A DNA stretch of 64,000 bases from Loxodes magnus (Eukaryota; Ciliophora; Karyorelictea; Loxodida; Loxodidae). The notes under the pieces are model-generated. The model ran no database searches. It saw nothing but the letters and a program-made list of their open reading frames with translations, and was not told the origin of the DNA. The position numbers were made by a program, and so were the translations under genes. The DNA lies in contig CAMPDV010000113.1 in the NCBI GenBank assembly GCA_946699065.1, positions 558,001 through 622,000 on the forward strand, written 5' to 3'. Positions within the stretch are counted from its first letter, which is position 1. Each line of letters begins with the position of its first letter. Below are positions 11,660 to 22,505 of this stretch, one piece after another.

Positions 11660-12560
11660 AATTTTTATATATTCTGTAAGAAAATCTAACTGAAATATTT
11701 ATTTTAGGATTTGTCTCTAAATATGCTCGAATACAATTTTTAGAATAAGTCTAAGAAAAAGAAAAGTCTGAAAAAGGTAAAAAAAATAAAATATTAAAAG
11801 ATAATTAAGAGTAAAAATCAAAAATTCTAGAACAAGAAAAAAATATTACTCTGAAAAGAAAAAGAACGAAAAGTTAAATAATTCACAGATTTTAGTTGAA
11901 GTTGAAATGAAATGAAATGAAATAAATTATGCTTGATGTAAGTATAAGCAAATTTATAATACTTTTGAGTCATTCTTATGGTTATAAATTAAAATCAAGA
12001 ATTCAGATGATTTATAGCAAATTAACTTTATCTCTTTTCCACTTAAATTTATATTCCTAGAAATTAATTTTATAATTATGAATTTGTTTAAATGAATGAT
12101 CTTACATAACTGCAGAATTTAATTTCATAAATCTAAAATTATTTTCTTATTCTATTAAGTTATTAAATTTTCCTACATAAGCATAAATTATTTTGTTTAA
12201 ATTTAAATATAATTTTGAATAAATGATTCTTGAGTATATAAATGGAAAATAATTTTTATCAATTAACACTAATAAAATTTAATTTAATTTTTTTTTTCTA
12301 AAGTTTAATGAAGATAAAGTTGATATTAAAAATGAATAGAAAGCATGATTATTAATTTAAGGCGCTTATTTGTTTTATTATGGTTACTTAGTTAAAATTT
12401 AAAAATGAAACTGAAAAAATTGAAAATACAAATTTCTATAATAATTTATAAAATTAATTATTCTAAGTAGAAAGTCTTTATTGAATATTTGGCCTTCTTA
12501 GACATAATTCAACATCTGTATCGCCAACTCTAAATGACTTAAGTGGTTAAATACAAAAGT
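11660..12560. other. AT-rich intergenic stretch
   Basis: Lysine- and glutamine-codon-like AT-rich sequence after the TM fragment. No motif or duplicate seen. Confidence 0.45.
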
Positions 12561-12564
12561 TTAT

Positions 12565-13260
12565 AAGTCTCAATAGCTCTTCTCCTTATTAATATGGCCC
12601 TTTAATTATTTTTCCGCTCAGATAATGTTTTGTAATTTTTTTGTTTATGTTTCTGAATTTGTTCCAATATAATCTTTCTTTCTTCTTTTTGTAAGTTTTA
12701 ACTGATTCTATCTCTACTTTTTTTCTCCAATTTCTTTTAATAGTTTCAGTATACGTTTTGAAACTATCTAAATTCAAGTATATTTTCCATAGATGCATTC
12801 TTGAATTATAGTAATACCATCTTTTCGTTTCTGTTTTAGGTTTAAATCTTGATTTTTTTCTTCTTCAATCATGGGTTTATTCAATTTTTATGCTTGAAAG
12901 TTCTGGTTTTTTGATATATTTCAAAAGGCATTAAAGTCTCTTTCTTAAATTATGATTCACGATTATATTCTCTATTATTTGAAGTTTTTCCATTAATTTT
13001 TTATTATCTTTCTTCAGTTTTTTGATCTTTTACTTAAGATCAAGTACCACTTTAATCAACTATCATAGAATATTAACTTCTTAGCGGTGACATTAAAGAT
13101 TTTCAAGTGCATTATATTTTTAGCTTTTTCTATTAATCTTTTTCGGAGGTTGAAATTTTAATATGACTTGCAATCTTTTTGGTGCCTTTTTCTTGCTCTA
13201 ACCTCTCTAGGATATCACTAACTCCTTTTTTAAAGCACGAAAATTAAGATCTGAATTTCT
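12565..13260 (-). pseudogene. Decayed Gag-like retroposon
   Basis: Minus-strand relic homologous to the element at 53040-53840; several blocks align, including the N-terminal region near 13210-13250 and the part around PMIEEE. The zinc knuckle has decayed: the segment corresponding to R-C-Y-x-C in intact relatives reads RWYYYNSRMHLWKIYLN, with Cys replaced by Trp/Tyr. The downstream YLSGKIIKGPY matches the family tail motif (F/Y-x-P-S-G-x-G-K-I). Frames shift along its length. Interpreted as a dead copy of the ORF1-like family. Confidence 0.6.
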
Positions 13261-13371
13261 GAAACTTGTAAATATTTTTCTTACTTCCTGGAAATATATT
13301 TGATTAACTTCTTATTTTTTAATTTAAATTTAGTTACTTATTTAGGATAATATCTATATATATATAATAAA

Positions 13372-14215
13372 ATGGCTTCTAAGAAATAACAGAACTTTGA
13401 ACAAAACATTTAAACAGGAAAATTCTCTAAAAAATAAAAAAGCGAAATAATTACAATGAGTGAAAGTGAGAAATATGATTGATATGACGAACATTAATCA
13501 CTTGGAAATCCAGAATTAAAAAAACTTCCGACACAAACTCAAATAGAAATATTATCTAAGTCATTAAAAGAGTTTATGTTTAAAAATAGATACCTCACTG
13601 ATAAAGTAGAAAAATTAGAAAAACTAATAACGTCTTTACTTGAGAAACAATATTAATAATCATAAGAAATAGAAAACAAACTGGAACAAAGAATTCTTTA
13701 AATTTAATAATAAATTCAGGTTACGCCATTTTCGATTTAACAGAATTAATCAGATCCTATGGAAATAGAAAATGAAGCCTCAAATTAAAATAAATAGTAA
13801 ACGTTTATTTAAAATAAGTAGTAAATTTAAATTAAATAAGTGTTGCAGGAATAATAGTTTAAAAGAAGAATAAAAGGTTACGTGTGCAATAAATAACACC
13901 AATGAAAATACTGCTACTAACTAAGCGAAATTTAAAGAAAGAATAAATAAGATATTTTTAGAAAACTATTTAGATATATCCAACATAAAGCGGAAAAATT
14001 TATAGAAAAAAATTCTTTAATTCAAATCTTAATCCTTGGAGAAATAATTAGGACTACATGCAAGATGAAAACTATTCCGAATATTAAAGGATGGTGCACT
14101 AATGAAGTGCTACACCGTCTAACTAAGCCTAGTAGGAATTCAAGACAAACTAATAGAGACAAGCTGATAGAATAGGCCAGATGGCTGACTACTAAGGCTT
14201 TAACAAAGCTTTTTA
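13372..14215 (+). pseudogene. Gag-like retroposon, subfamily B, copy 1 (one frameshift)
   Basis: Starts MASKKQQNFEQ and carries a coiled-coil, the family hallmark QSDPMEIE before the knuckle, a variant knuckle (VCNKQHQWKYC, CX3HX4C) and the tail motif YPTQSGKIYRKKFF. The inverted copy at 61455-62299 is closely similar. Comparison shows a 1-bp deletion here near 13972 that moves the tail to another frame. The 3' region contains a stem-loop (14093-14116) of the bulged type discussed in the findings. As in the other elements, TAA/TAG = Gln and TGA = Trp are needed to read it. Confidence 0.7.
14093..14116 (+). other. Bulged stem-loop near the 3' end of the subfamily B element
   Basis: GGTG-CACT-(AATGA)-AGTG-CTA-CACC: two 4-bp stems with a CTA bulge on the 3' side. 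The 20-kb element has GGACT-(AATGA)-AGTCC at the corresponding site, i.e. different paired bases around the same loop, which supports an RNA structure. Confidence 0.5.
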
Positions 14216-14219
14216 ACTT

Positions 14220-14800
14220 TAACTATTTTAATAATTTTATAGAATAGACTCTACTGTATGGCCATTATTAAAAATGCATTTTATATTCTCATTTCAATTT
14301 TAAAATTTTAATAAATAGTTACTATTTTAAAACTTTGAACCTGATAAAGTAATTTTCTATATTTTATTTAATATTTAAACATTTTCTATAGTCTAATGCT
14401 TATAAATTTCTTCTATTTACTAAAGATTATGAAGTTATTAACTTTACTAATATTTTAAGCTAAATCTTAATATAATTAAATTAGGTATAAATCAAATTAA
14501 TTATGTAATTAAGATAAAAATTAGAATATATTAATTTTTAAGTCTTTCAATTATTAGCAGTTAAGTAATTAGTCAACTAACATTTAGATAAATTCAAAAA
14601 TGGAAAGTTAAAAGTATAGTGACTATATCATAAGCATGATAATTTAAGTAAGTTAAAAATGCTTTTACTTAGTAATCTATTTATCTAATTTTATCTTTTA
14701 TATAATTAAATATATTCCAATATTCTACTTTAAATATAACTCAATTATTGCTTTAACCAATCAATCAATTCTGAGTATTATTATAATATCAAATTAATAT
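14220..14800. other. AT-rich stretch
   Basis: AT-rich sequence between two retroposons. Nothing recognised. Confidence 0.5.
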
Positions 14801-14804
14801 TGGC

Positions 14805-15200
14805 TATGGTCACCAGATCTAATACGAAATATGGCGCAGTGTATATTGCATTGTGAGTTATCTCACACATGATGCCCCAAAGGGAAGGGTGGACAAACTT
14901 GGAAGGGACAAACATAACTTGCCTTTAAGTTGTCGCTACGTATGAAAATTTGACTGACGGGCCTTCTAATTAATGACTTAATGACTAATTCTTATTTGGA
15001 CCTTATTCAAGGAGACTGGAGCATTTAACTCAAGATTTAAGAATTGATTTTAATAAGAAGATTCCCCACTTGGAGAAGCTGACTCGACGCATTGGACTTC
15101 TAGATTTTAACAAGAAACGTTAGAACGTTTTTCTTAATATTAAATATTAATATTGAAAGAGCTGCGCGCCAACGAGGTGATACGCACTCTATAATAATTT
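14805..15200 (+). mobile_element. Non-coding retroposon-like element with terminal bulged hairpin
   Basis: A block much richer in GC than its flanks (from about ggctatggtcaccag), roughly 390 bp. It has several local inverted repeats (e.g. TGTGAG...CTCACA near 14850-14867) and ends in the hairpin at 15158-15190 followed by an AT-rich tail. Its body has no relative elsewhere in the window, but the terminal hairpin is shared with elements ending near 15962, 55632 and 58575. I could not define a clean target-site duplication. Probably a short non-autonomous retroposon. Confidence 0.45.
15158..15190 (+). repeat. Terminal bulged hairpin (copy 1 of 4)
   Basis: Sequence of the type GAGC-T-GCG-C..-loop-GTG-..A-CGC-..CTC, followed by an AT-rich tail. 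Here one outer pair is mismatched. See the copies at 15929, 55599 and 58543. Confidence 0.65.
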
Positions 15201-15674
15201 TGATTTATTATTATTTATAATAAGGAGAAGCAGTCATAGCTTGCTGAGTAATAATATTTGTAGATATTAAGAAAAGATAGAAAATTATTAAATTTTATAG
15301 CAGTTAACATAATAATGGTAAAACCCTTTAATTAATTAATTTATCTAAAAAGCACCATTCAACCGTTAATAAAGTTAGGTAATTTATAAGAAAAATAATC
15401 TAAAAGAAGCAATTTTAATAGAATAAACTTAATATTAAAGAAATAGGTTATTCAATTATAATATAGATTAATTATTTGGTTTGCTGTTAATTAATAAAAA
15501 TAAAAGTTATATTAGTTATATTTATAAGCAAGCAATGATTAAGCATTTCTAAAATTTAAAATAAAATTAAAGAATATAGCTATAGAATTATTACTTTGCT
15601 TAAATAATATCAAATTAGCTAAAAGTTTATTTGCGTGGAATAAATAAATTACAAAAGAAATTTCTTCATATAAA

Positions 15675-16500
15675 ATGGCAGAAGGTTTCAAGAATCAGTT
15701 GCATAGTAAAAAGAAAGAAAACCAGAGACTTCTAATTCTTCTTCTAACATCTTTTTAATCATAATACTTGCTTTTTAATCCCCAAATAAAATTATACTTA
15801 AATTGAATAAGAGTATCAACAGAAACTGACTAAACAAGCGAGACTTTTTATTCCCATATCACGATACTCATGATAACTTTTATCAGTAACATAACATTCT
15901 TGTCAGTATGAAACATCTTTTTCGGCAAAGAGCTGCGCACCAACGAGAGTGCTACGCGCTCTATAATCAGTATTGAAATTTTTTATACTTATTTAGTATT
16001 ATATCAGTATGATATTTTTATAAAAGTCAGTAAAACAATGAAGAAACGCGATTAATGAAATATAATGAAATAAAAATAAAAATCGAAGTGAAAATTTTTA
16101 GAGAAAAAAGAATTTAACCTTAAATCTTAGTTTAAAATAAAATGGAACTAGAATACATAAAATCCATAGAGATGATTCCTCCCAGAAGGATCGTCGAACT
16201 GTGCTACCTGTGCAAATCAAGTCTCAACACATACAAGAGATGCAAGATATATTTGAATAAACAGAGAAGAAGCAATGAAGAGATTTGGAAAGAACTGTCA
16301 AGAATTTATGTAGACAAGGATGGAAGAATATTTAGAAGGAGGTTTTTTCAAGGGAGTGCCAGAACTCCAAAAAAACTGAGAGTCTGAACTTTTATTTTAA
16401 ACCTCAAGTAACGAACTCTGGAGTTATGTATTGAAGGGATTTAAAATCCCCAGAGATACGAACATTTTATTAGCATATTATTATTATTAAGAAATTTCAT
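15675..16500 (+). pseudogene. Gag-like retroposon relic with nested hairpin element
   Basis: Begins MAEGFKNQ, like the starts of the 23.7-kb (MVQGFRK) and 37.9-kb (MVEGFKKG) elements. It is then interrupted by CAGTAT-type repeats and the hairpin element (about 15810-16040). The 3' half from 16142 reads cleanly to TGA 16385-16387: a knuckle in which His is replaced by Asn (C-YL-C-KSSL-N-TYKR-C) and the family tail DKDGRIFRRRFF. Its GC is higher than its flanks. The missing His and the interruption make it a relic, although the 81-codon 3' frame is undisturbed. Confidence 0.6.
15860..16040 (+). repeat. CAGTAT-type repeats with hairpin (copy 2 of 4)
   Basis: Degenerate repeats built around tcagta(t/a)..aacat flank a hairpin at 15929-15962 (GAGC-T-GCG-CAC-loop-GTG-CTA-CGC-GCTC). 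The left flank and hairpin are nearly identical to 55555-55632. A GAGTATC...GATACTC inverted repeat lies just upstream (about 15806-15870). Confidence 0.65.
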
Positions 16501-16688
16501 ATACTCATTTAACTTATAATGAGTTGATATATGCTGTGAATTTATTTTGCATTATTAACTTGCAAGCATATATTAATTTATTTTCATCTCTATTATACTT
16601 TAATTTATACACAAATATAACTGAAAAAAAGGTATAAATGAAGTGTATTTAAATTAACTCTATGAATTATAGATATTTATCATTAAAA

Positions 16689-17090
16689 ATGTCAAAAGAC
16701 TCTTTTGACTAAAGCTTGGCAGATAGATTTGATAAGGCGTGATAATCAAAAAAAATAATCCTTGATTATAATCATCCTATTGATCTGAAGTTCTTAGAGG
16801 AGTACAGAAAAAGAAACCAAATAGCCTAAGTAGCATCAATCTCTATTATGGGAGTGTTTTATTTATGAGACAAAATAGTTTTAACTAAGAAGTTTGGTTC
16901 AAATTTTAAAGGGATAACTTAAAGAATAGGAGTTGGCTTTTTAACTATATGCATAATGGGATAGCTTACCATTTAATTTTCCAAATCTGTAACTGACTAC
17001 GAAAAGGTATCTCAAGATATTGCTAAGAAATACGAATTCTAGATAAATGAATTAGACAAATAGAATTTATCTTCGCAGAGCTCTGATTGA
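16689..17090 (+). CDS. Small two-TM membrane protein, upstream of beta-tubulin
   Basis: Predicted 133 aa from ATG 16689 to TGA 17088-17090, with a second in-frame TGA two codons later. Layout: a charged N-terminus with a conserved segment HPIDLKFLEEYRKRN (residues about 30-45), two hydrophobic segments (about 50-70 and 85-105) and a charged C-terminal helix ending FQINELDKQN. A paralogue on the minus strand at 52488-52868 matches over the whole length (HPVDLKFLEE, SQDIVKKYKFQINELD), and both copies sit about 0.8-1 kb upstream of a beta-tubulin sequence. The family is unknown to me. The conserved tandem arrangement indicates the two genes were duplicated together. Confidence 0.7.
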
Positions 17091-17096
17091 TCATGA

Positions 17097-17934
17097 ATCT
17101 AATTAATTTTAGTAATTTTTCTTATCTAAACTCTAATCTCTATTTAGTAAATTTAATTAACTAAATAGAAAAGAAAGTGTAATTGCAGAAGTGTATAAAA
17201 TAAATAAAGCTGATATGTATAATGGAAAGATATTGTTAAACAAGTATATCTAACTTTAGTAGCTTTATAAAATATGATTTATCTCTTATTTGTATATTCA
17301 TTCTAGCATGGTATCTTATATATCTAACTAAAATAATGAATAATTATAAGAAATAAAATGAAAATAGGCTATTAGATATAATTAAGTCATACTTTAATTA
17401 ACAAATAAGCATCTTAATTATAGCTTATTTAATAACTACCTTTATATTTTATAAGCTATTAATCTAAATTAAAGTAAACTAAATAGACTAAAATTAAATT
17501 ATAAGAATCTAAGCATTTAAACTTAATTTAGTTATATATAAATAATAATAGAATAGTATACAGATAATAAAATAAAGCTAATAATCAAGCTTTATAACTA
17601 GATATATCAACTAATGTTAAATTAGAATTTAACTATATAATTAGATATTATTTAGAATAGATAAAAGTTAAGCTATTTCTAGAAGGAATATTTAATTAGA
17701 GATAAATTGTTTATTTATTAATGCTTCTTGTGATATTTTTAAATTTCCCATAGATTCATTATTTGATTCGAATAGTAGTTATTACCTTACTAAAAAAAAG
17801 CTGATTTATATTATATGAATAAAAGTTATTTGCATTGAAAGATAAGGAAATATAATTTAAAAATAGCTTAGTCATATAAGCTTTTATTTAAGTTCAATAT
17901 AGTCTTTAAATAGAAGATACTGATAAATATTGTA
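17097..17934. other. Intergenic region between the two-TM gene and beta-tubulin
   Basis: AT-rich. It is recognisably related, in inverted orientation, to 51500-52480, so it belongs to the duplicated locus. It may contain the tubulin promoter, but no specific element is identifiable. Confidence 0.5.
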
Positions 17935-19287
17935 ATGAGAGAAATTATACATGCTTAGATAGGATAATGTGGTAATTAAATAGGAACTAAATTTTGGGAA
18001 TTTATTTCAGATGAACATGGAATTGATCAAACTGGAAAATATTGTGGAAATTAAGATTTATAATTAGATAGAATAGAAGCATATTTTAGTGAAGCCTAAG
18101 ATTATAAATTTTTGCCTAGAGCTATATTGGTGGATTTAGAACCTGGAATCTTGGATTCTGTTAAGGCTACTTCTTATGGATAATTATTTAGACCTGAGAA
18201 TTTTATTTTTGGACAATCGGGAGCTGGTAATAATTGAGCGAAGGGACATTATACAGAAGGTGCTGAATTGATGGATATAGTTTTAGATGCTGTAAGAAAA
18301 GAAAGTGAAAATTGCGATAGTTTGTAAGGATTTTAAATAGTTCATTCTCTAGGAGGAGGAACTGGATCAGGAATGGGAACACTTCTAATTTCTAAATTAA
18401 AGGAAGAATTTACTGATAAAATTATTTAAACTTTTTCAGTTTTTCCTTCACCTAAATCTTCAGATTAAGTAATTGGTCCTTATAATGCAACTCTTAGTAT
18501 TAATTAGTTAATAGAAAATGTAGAAGAGGTGATGGCTATAGATAATGAAGCTTTATATGATATATGTTTCAGAACTTTAAAACTATCCACTCCTACATAT
18601 GGAGATTTGAATCATTTAGTAGTAAATGTAATGAGTGGAGTTACTGCTAGCTTAAGATTCCCAAGTTAACTAAATAGTGATTTGAGAAAACTTGCTTTTA
18701 ACTTAGTTCCTTTTCCAAGACTTCATTTCTCTATGATTAGCTTTGCTCCTTTATCATCACGTGGTAACTGATCCCAAAGTGTTCAAACAGTTTCAGAATT
18801 AATTTAATTGATGCTTGAAAATAGAAATATGATGTGTGCAGCTGATTCCAGAAATGGTCGTATTTTAACAGCAGCAGCAAATTTTAGAGGTAAAATATCA
18901 GCACTAGAAGTAGAAGAACAAATGTAAATAATTTAAAATAGAAGTTCATCATAGTTTGTTGAATGAATTCCTAATAACATAAAGTCATTCATTTGTGATA
19001 TTCCTAATAAAGGATTAAAAATATCAGCTACTTTTGTAGCAAATAACACAGCCATTTAAGAGGTTTTCAAACGAATTGAATGATAGTTTACTTCTATGTT
19101 TAGAAGAAAAGCATATTTACACTGATTTACAGGAGAAGGAATGGACGAGATGGAGTTTATGGAGGCATAATCTAATATGAATGATTTGATTTAAGAATAT
19201 TAATTTTATTAAGAATCAACTGCTGATATTGAGGCATCTGAAGAAGATGGAGATAGTGAAGAAGAAAGTGAAGATGAAGAATTATGA
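17935..19287 (+). CDS. Beta-tubulin (divergent)
   Basis: Predicted 450 aa, ATG 17935 to TGA 19285-19287, unbroken. It starts with the MREI motif and HAQIGQCGNQIG, has the GTP-binding GGGTGSGMG loop near residues 140-148, NPTYGDLNH-type helix sequence (TPTYGDLNH) and an acidic C-terminal tail rich in Glu. Beta-tubulin pairs with alpha-tubulin in microtubules. Trp101 (GAGNNWAKG), Trp344 (VEWIPNN) and Trp397 ([14 protein letters not shown]) are all encoded by TGA, two more TGAs are internal (279, 383), and over twenty Gln positions use TAA or TAG. It is divergent: the segment after SSRG (about 277-290) and several core positions differ from typical beta-tubulins, so it may be a specialised paralogue. 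No intron. Confidence 0.96.
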
Positions 19288-19289
19288 CT

Positions 19290-19690
19290 TAATATATAAA
19301 AATAATTGATTAATTAATATTCTAAATCATATTCATAGCAACAATTATTATATGAAGAAATCATTCCTAAATTATCAAATTTAAATTTTAAATAAGTATT
19401 AAATATAAGAATCAAGCTTTTAATAAATAAGAAGTGCTTGAAGAGAGAATTAATAATTTAATTTCCTTATCTCAAATTTTTAACTTAATATTTATAGTTA
19501 AGTTTAAATAAGCTAAACTGATTTTAACTGAATAACTATTTAGCTTATTCATAATATAACACCAAATTATTTATTTAAAGAAGGAAGTTGCAGTTGATAT
19601 AAAAGCTATAAATATAGAAACAAATGTAAGATAATGCTGTTCTATTATTATTTAAACTAGCTCTATTTATACTATTTACTAGCATTATAT
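19290..19690. other. AT-rich spacer after beta-tubulin
   Basis: AT-rich. Includes the tubulin 3' end; no terminator-like or other motif seen. Confidence 0.5.
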
Positions 19691-19695
19691 TAAAA

Positions 19696-19767
19696 GGTTG
19701 TTTGGTCTAGTGGTATGATTCTCGCTTAGGGTGCGAGAGGTCCCGGGTTCAATTCCCGGAACAGCCC
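19696..19767 (+). tRNA. tRNA-Pro (anticodon AGG)
   Basis: Complete cloverleaf: acceptor GGTTGTT/AACAGCC (one T-G wobble), D arm, anticodon stem CTCGC/GCGAG with loop TTAGGGT (anticodon AGG), T arm CCCGG/CCGGG with TTCAATT, discriminator C. No intron. Confidence 0.95.
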
Positions 19768-19924
19768 TTTTACTAATTTTATTAGATAAATAGATGATAC
19801 TAAGTTAAATAGAAATATAATAAACATCATTGTTAATACAATAAATTTATTTAAAAGCTATAAAATAATGGAGTATATAAAATAATTAAAATTACTATAT
19901 AAAAAAAATTAAGTTTATAGTCTT

Positions 19925-20714
19925 AGAGAAGAGTTCCACAGTTAACTTCTATTTGTTCCTGCTCTCTTCTAAGCTAAAGGATGTCCTAGGACTTCATTAG
20001 TCCGGCTTCCTTGTCTCCCCTTCAAAAAATAATTTTCCGTTTAGTTTCTTCTCCAGTTGTTTTTCTTCTCGTTGAATCTTGAGTTATAGAATTTCTTTCT
20101 GTAAATTTGTCCTGTTCTTGTTGGTCAGAAGCAGAAAAGTTCTTCTAATATTTTTTTCTTATTTATTCTTTCAATTTCTGCCTTCTTTCAGCATTTTCTT
20201 CAGCAGTGATTCTTCTAGCATATGTAGTACCGGATCTTTCTACGATAGGAATATATCTTATTTGTCTCTTATTATTAATATTCCGTTTCGATTTCCATTG
20301 GAATACTTGATTATACTTGTTATTATTCTTATTTTTCCTAAAGTTATTTATTTCGTATTAAAGTTTAGAAAATTGGAATTAAAGCATTTGAGAAATTTCA
20401 TTAAATTTTTTATCAATTTATTCCAATTTAATTTCTATTTACGATTCGAATTTATCGATTGCTTCTTCCAATGATGGAAATTAACGATCTAGTGATTAAA
20501 TCAATTTTTCGTACATTTTTTCTAGTTTTTCTATCCTTTATCTTTGTTATTTTAATTCGAATTATATATTAGTAATTCGTTGTTACACAGATTATCCAAA
20601 AGCTTCCTTAGATTCTAATTCTTAATATTACTGTAGCTCTTATTCAATTATGTTAGATTATTATTTTTCCTTTTTTACGAAAGAACCAAGAGAGGATTAT
20701 TTCTTAGGTGCCAT
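19925..20714 (-). pseudogene. Gag-like retroposon, relative of subfamily B
   Basis: Minus strand from ATG 20714 (MAPKKQSSLGSF). A coiled-coil of about 110 residues is followed, in a shifted frame, by SIPMEIE (family hallmark), a variant knuckle ICQKNHCWRKC (CX3HX4C) and the tail GQIYRKKFYNSRFNEKKNNW. These match subfamily B (GKIYRKKFFNSNLN). At least one frameshift lies between the coiled-coil and the hallmark. A hairpin with the same AATGA loop as subfamily B lies at 19985-20005. The other-strand ORF over 20079-20474 is a shadow of this element. Confidence 0.65.
19985..20005 (-). other. Bulged stem-loop in the 20-kb Gag-like element
   Basis: On the minus strand: CC-GGACT-(AATGA)-AGTCC-TA-GG. 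It corresponds in position and loop sequence to the subfamily B hairpin at 14093-14116, with different but still paired stem bases. Confidence 0.5.
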
Positions 20715-20719
20715 TTTAT

Positions 20720-21110
20720 TCAAATAAAATAAATAAATCATAATATCATATTAGTTAACTATCGAAATAGAAAAGTATCAAATAGATAGACAAGCATTTT
20801 TCTTAATTAATTATATTTTAATTCAAAAATTAAAAAGTTTATAAATAAATAATCATAAAAAGAGAAGAAAAATAAAGTTGTTTTATAATTAAAATATTAA
20901 TAAACATTTAGAAAATAAAAAGTTATATATAATTAGTATGAAGCATTAGTCTTAAGATTATAATGTTTATATAAAATATATAAGATGTATATTTAATAAT
21001 TATAATAGATATTAAAATTTCAATAATTTTAATATTGGAACATAATTGTATTATTACGTTCGTAGTAATATGCAAATTATGTTTAAATTAAGTTTTTATT
21101 TTCATTAAAC
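20720..21110. other. AT-rich stretch
   Basis: AT-rich sequence between two minus-strand relics. Nothing recognised. Confidence 0.5.
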
Positions 21111-21111
21111 C

Positions 21112-22505
21112 TCAATCAAGCTTCTTGCTCAAATCCGTATTTAAAGTTACTTGAATATTTTCTTCTTAAATTTCTTCTTTTCCATTGAACTTTATTTCAC
21201 CCTGAATATTTCCAATCCTCTATATATCTCATTTTTAAAGATTTTTTATAATTTATCTACTTTAGGAAGTTAAGTTCTTGAAAAATTCTTATTAAAATAA
21301 GTCTAATCATATAAATTAGTTTCTCTAACTTTTTCCCAAAAGTAATTAATTATTAGTAAATACTAAAAAAATCTCTATAGAAAAGACAAATAAAAATATT
21401 TTAAAATTCAAAAAAATCTAAGTCAAATATACAAATTTTATGATTAGAAATCAATGTAATGTTAACTGAGTACATTTTAGAAATTATAAGAGTAAGTTCT
21501 CTGTTTATAAAAGGAAATTATCTTCTGAGTAAGGTATTTTTTCAATTTAGAGTATTTTACAAAAGAAAACACATTTTAGATATTTTATACTTTATCTATT
21601 TTTCATTTTTGCATTAGGAATAGATTTGTTTCTTATGAAATATTCTTAAAAGAATTAGCTTTTGATTTTTTAAGTAAGATGTTTAAGAAAATCTTGAAAT
21701 ATAAGAGTTTTATAAGCATCAAAATCATTGATTAAGAGGCTTTAATTTAAAATTAATTTATATTGTAAATTTTAAAAAGTATTTGGCCAATGAAAACGCA
21801 TTATTAGAGTCTGGATTCTCTTAACTACTTTTTTTAATTAAGGCAAAAGGTATAAATTGTATTGCTTTTAAGTAGACAACAGTAAGTCAGTTTGAATCAA
21901 TAAAAAAAGATTATTAAAAGTAGATTAAGAAGATTTAAAGGCCATTCTTGATATAAGCCTTTAAGATTAGATTATATGATTAAACATTCTGATAGCATTA
22001 TAAAATAGTCCAAGGTATAATATCATCATCATATTTTGCTTTAGGTAAAAAAGTTCTAAAAAATGTTTTAAACTTATGTGGAGAAATAACTCCATACTTA
22101 GATAATATTGTAATAGTTTTAGAGATTGATTTTCTGAAATTGGAGACTTTTGCTACATAGTGGAGTTTCTAATTCTCTCTTTCATCTTCTTTATAACCTA
22201 GGCAAGTAATTACTTCTTTTAAGTTAATTGGCTTTTCATTAAAGTTTTAGTTTATCCAATTTCTACTTTCCTTAAAATCTCGAAAATTTTTTTTAATTGA
22301 ATCTAATTTACTATAAACATTTTTCAAATGGATATAATTATTTCCACTCCTATATTTCATATCATTTAATATATAGAAAAGGAAAATTTCAAGTATAAAT
22401 TCTATTTTTATGCTAGAAGCTATAAAATGCATTTCTATTGAAATATTATAACCAAATATTTAACTTTTTTCCCATTCGTATATGAAGTTAATGCTTTTAT
22501 CCTTA
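21112..22505 (-). pseudogene. LINE reverse transcriptase (ORF2) relic, C-terminal part
   Basis: Coding direction is minus. From about 22505: RQVLKDKSINFIYEW, a segment YILNDMKYRSGNN where the palm YxDD box would be expected (not recognisably intact), NWINQNFNEKPIN, then a thumb-like region KSISKTITILSKYG and PHKFKTFFRTFLPKAKYDDD-IIPW. The thumb aligns with the relic at 60 kb (LSRYKNVTPWHFKTFCKM...LPKAKYGGEL). A later frame gives SNWLTVVYLKAIQFIPF (matching LNWMPFKHIMALS) and LYDQTYFNKN (matching TYDQNYINQ). Frame changes show decay, and a TGA at 21114-21112 closes one frame. By family knowledge this is the 3' half of a non-LTR retrotransposon ORF2. Confidence 0.6.

Noticed and set aside
14870-15000. 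Hammerhead ribozyme in the GC-rich elements (CTGA/GAAA strings)
   Set aside because: No complete conserved core (CUGANGA...GAAA with three stems) could be assembled.
17935-19287. Codes with TAA/TAG kept as stops (Blepharisma type) or TGA kept only as stop (Tetrahymena/Paramecium type)
   Set aside because: Beta-tubulin requires TAA, TAG and TGA all as sense codons. The Condylostoma type is not excluded but every end I can define is TGA.
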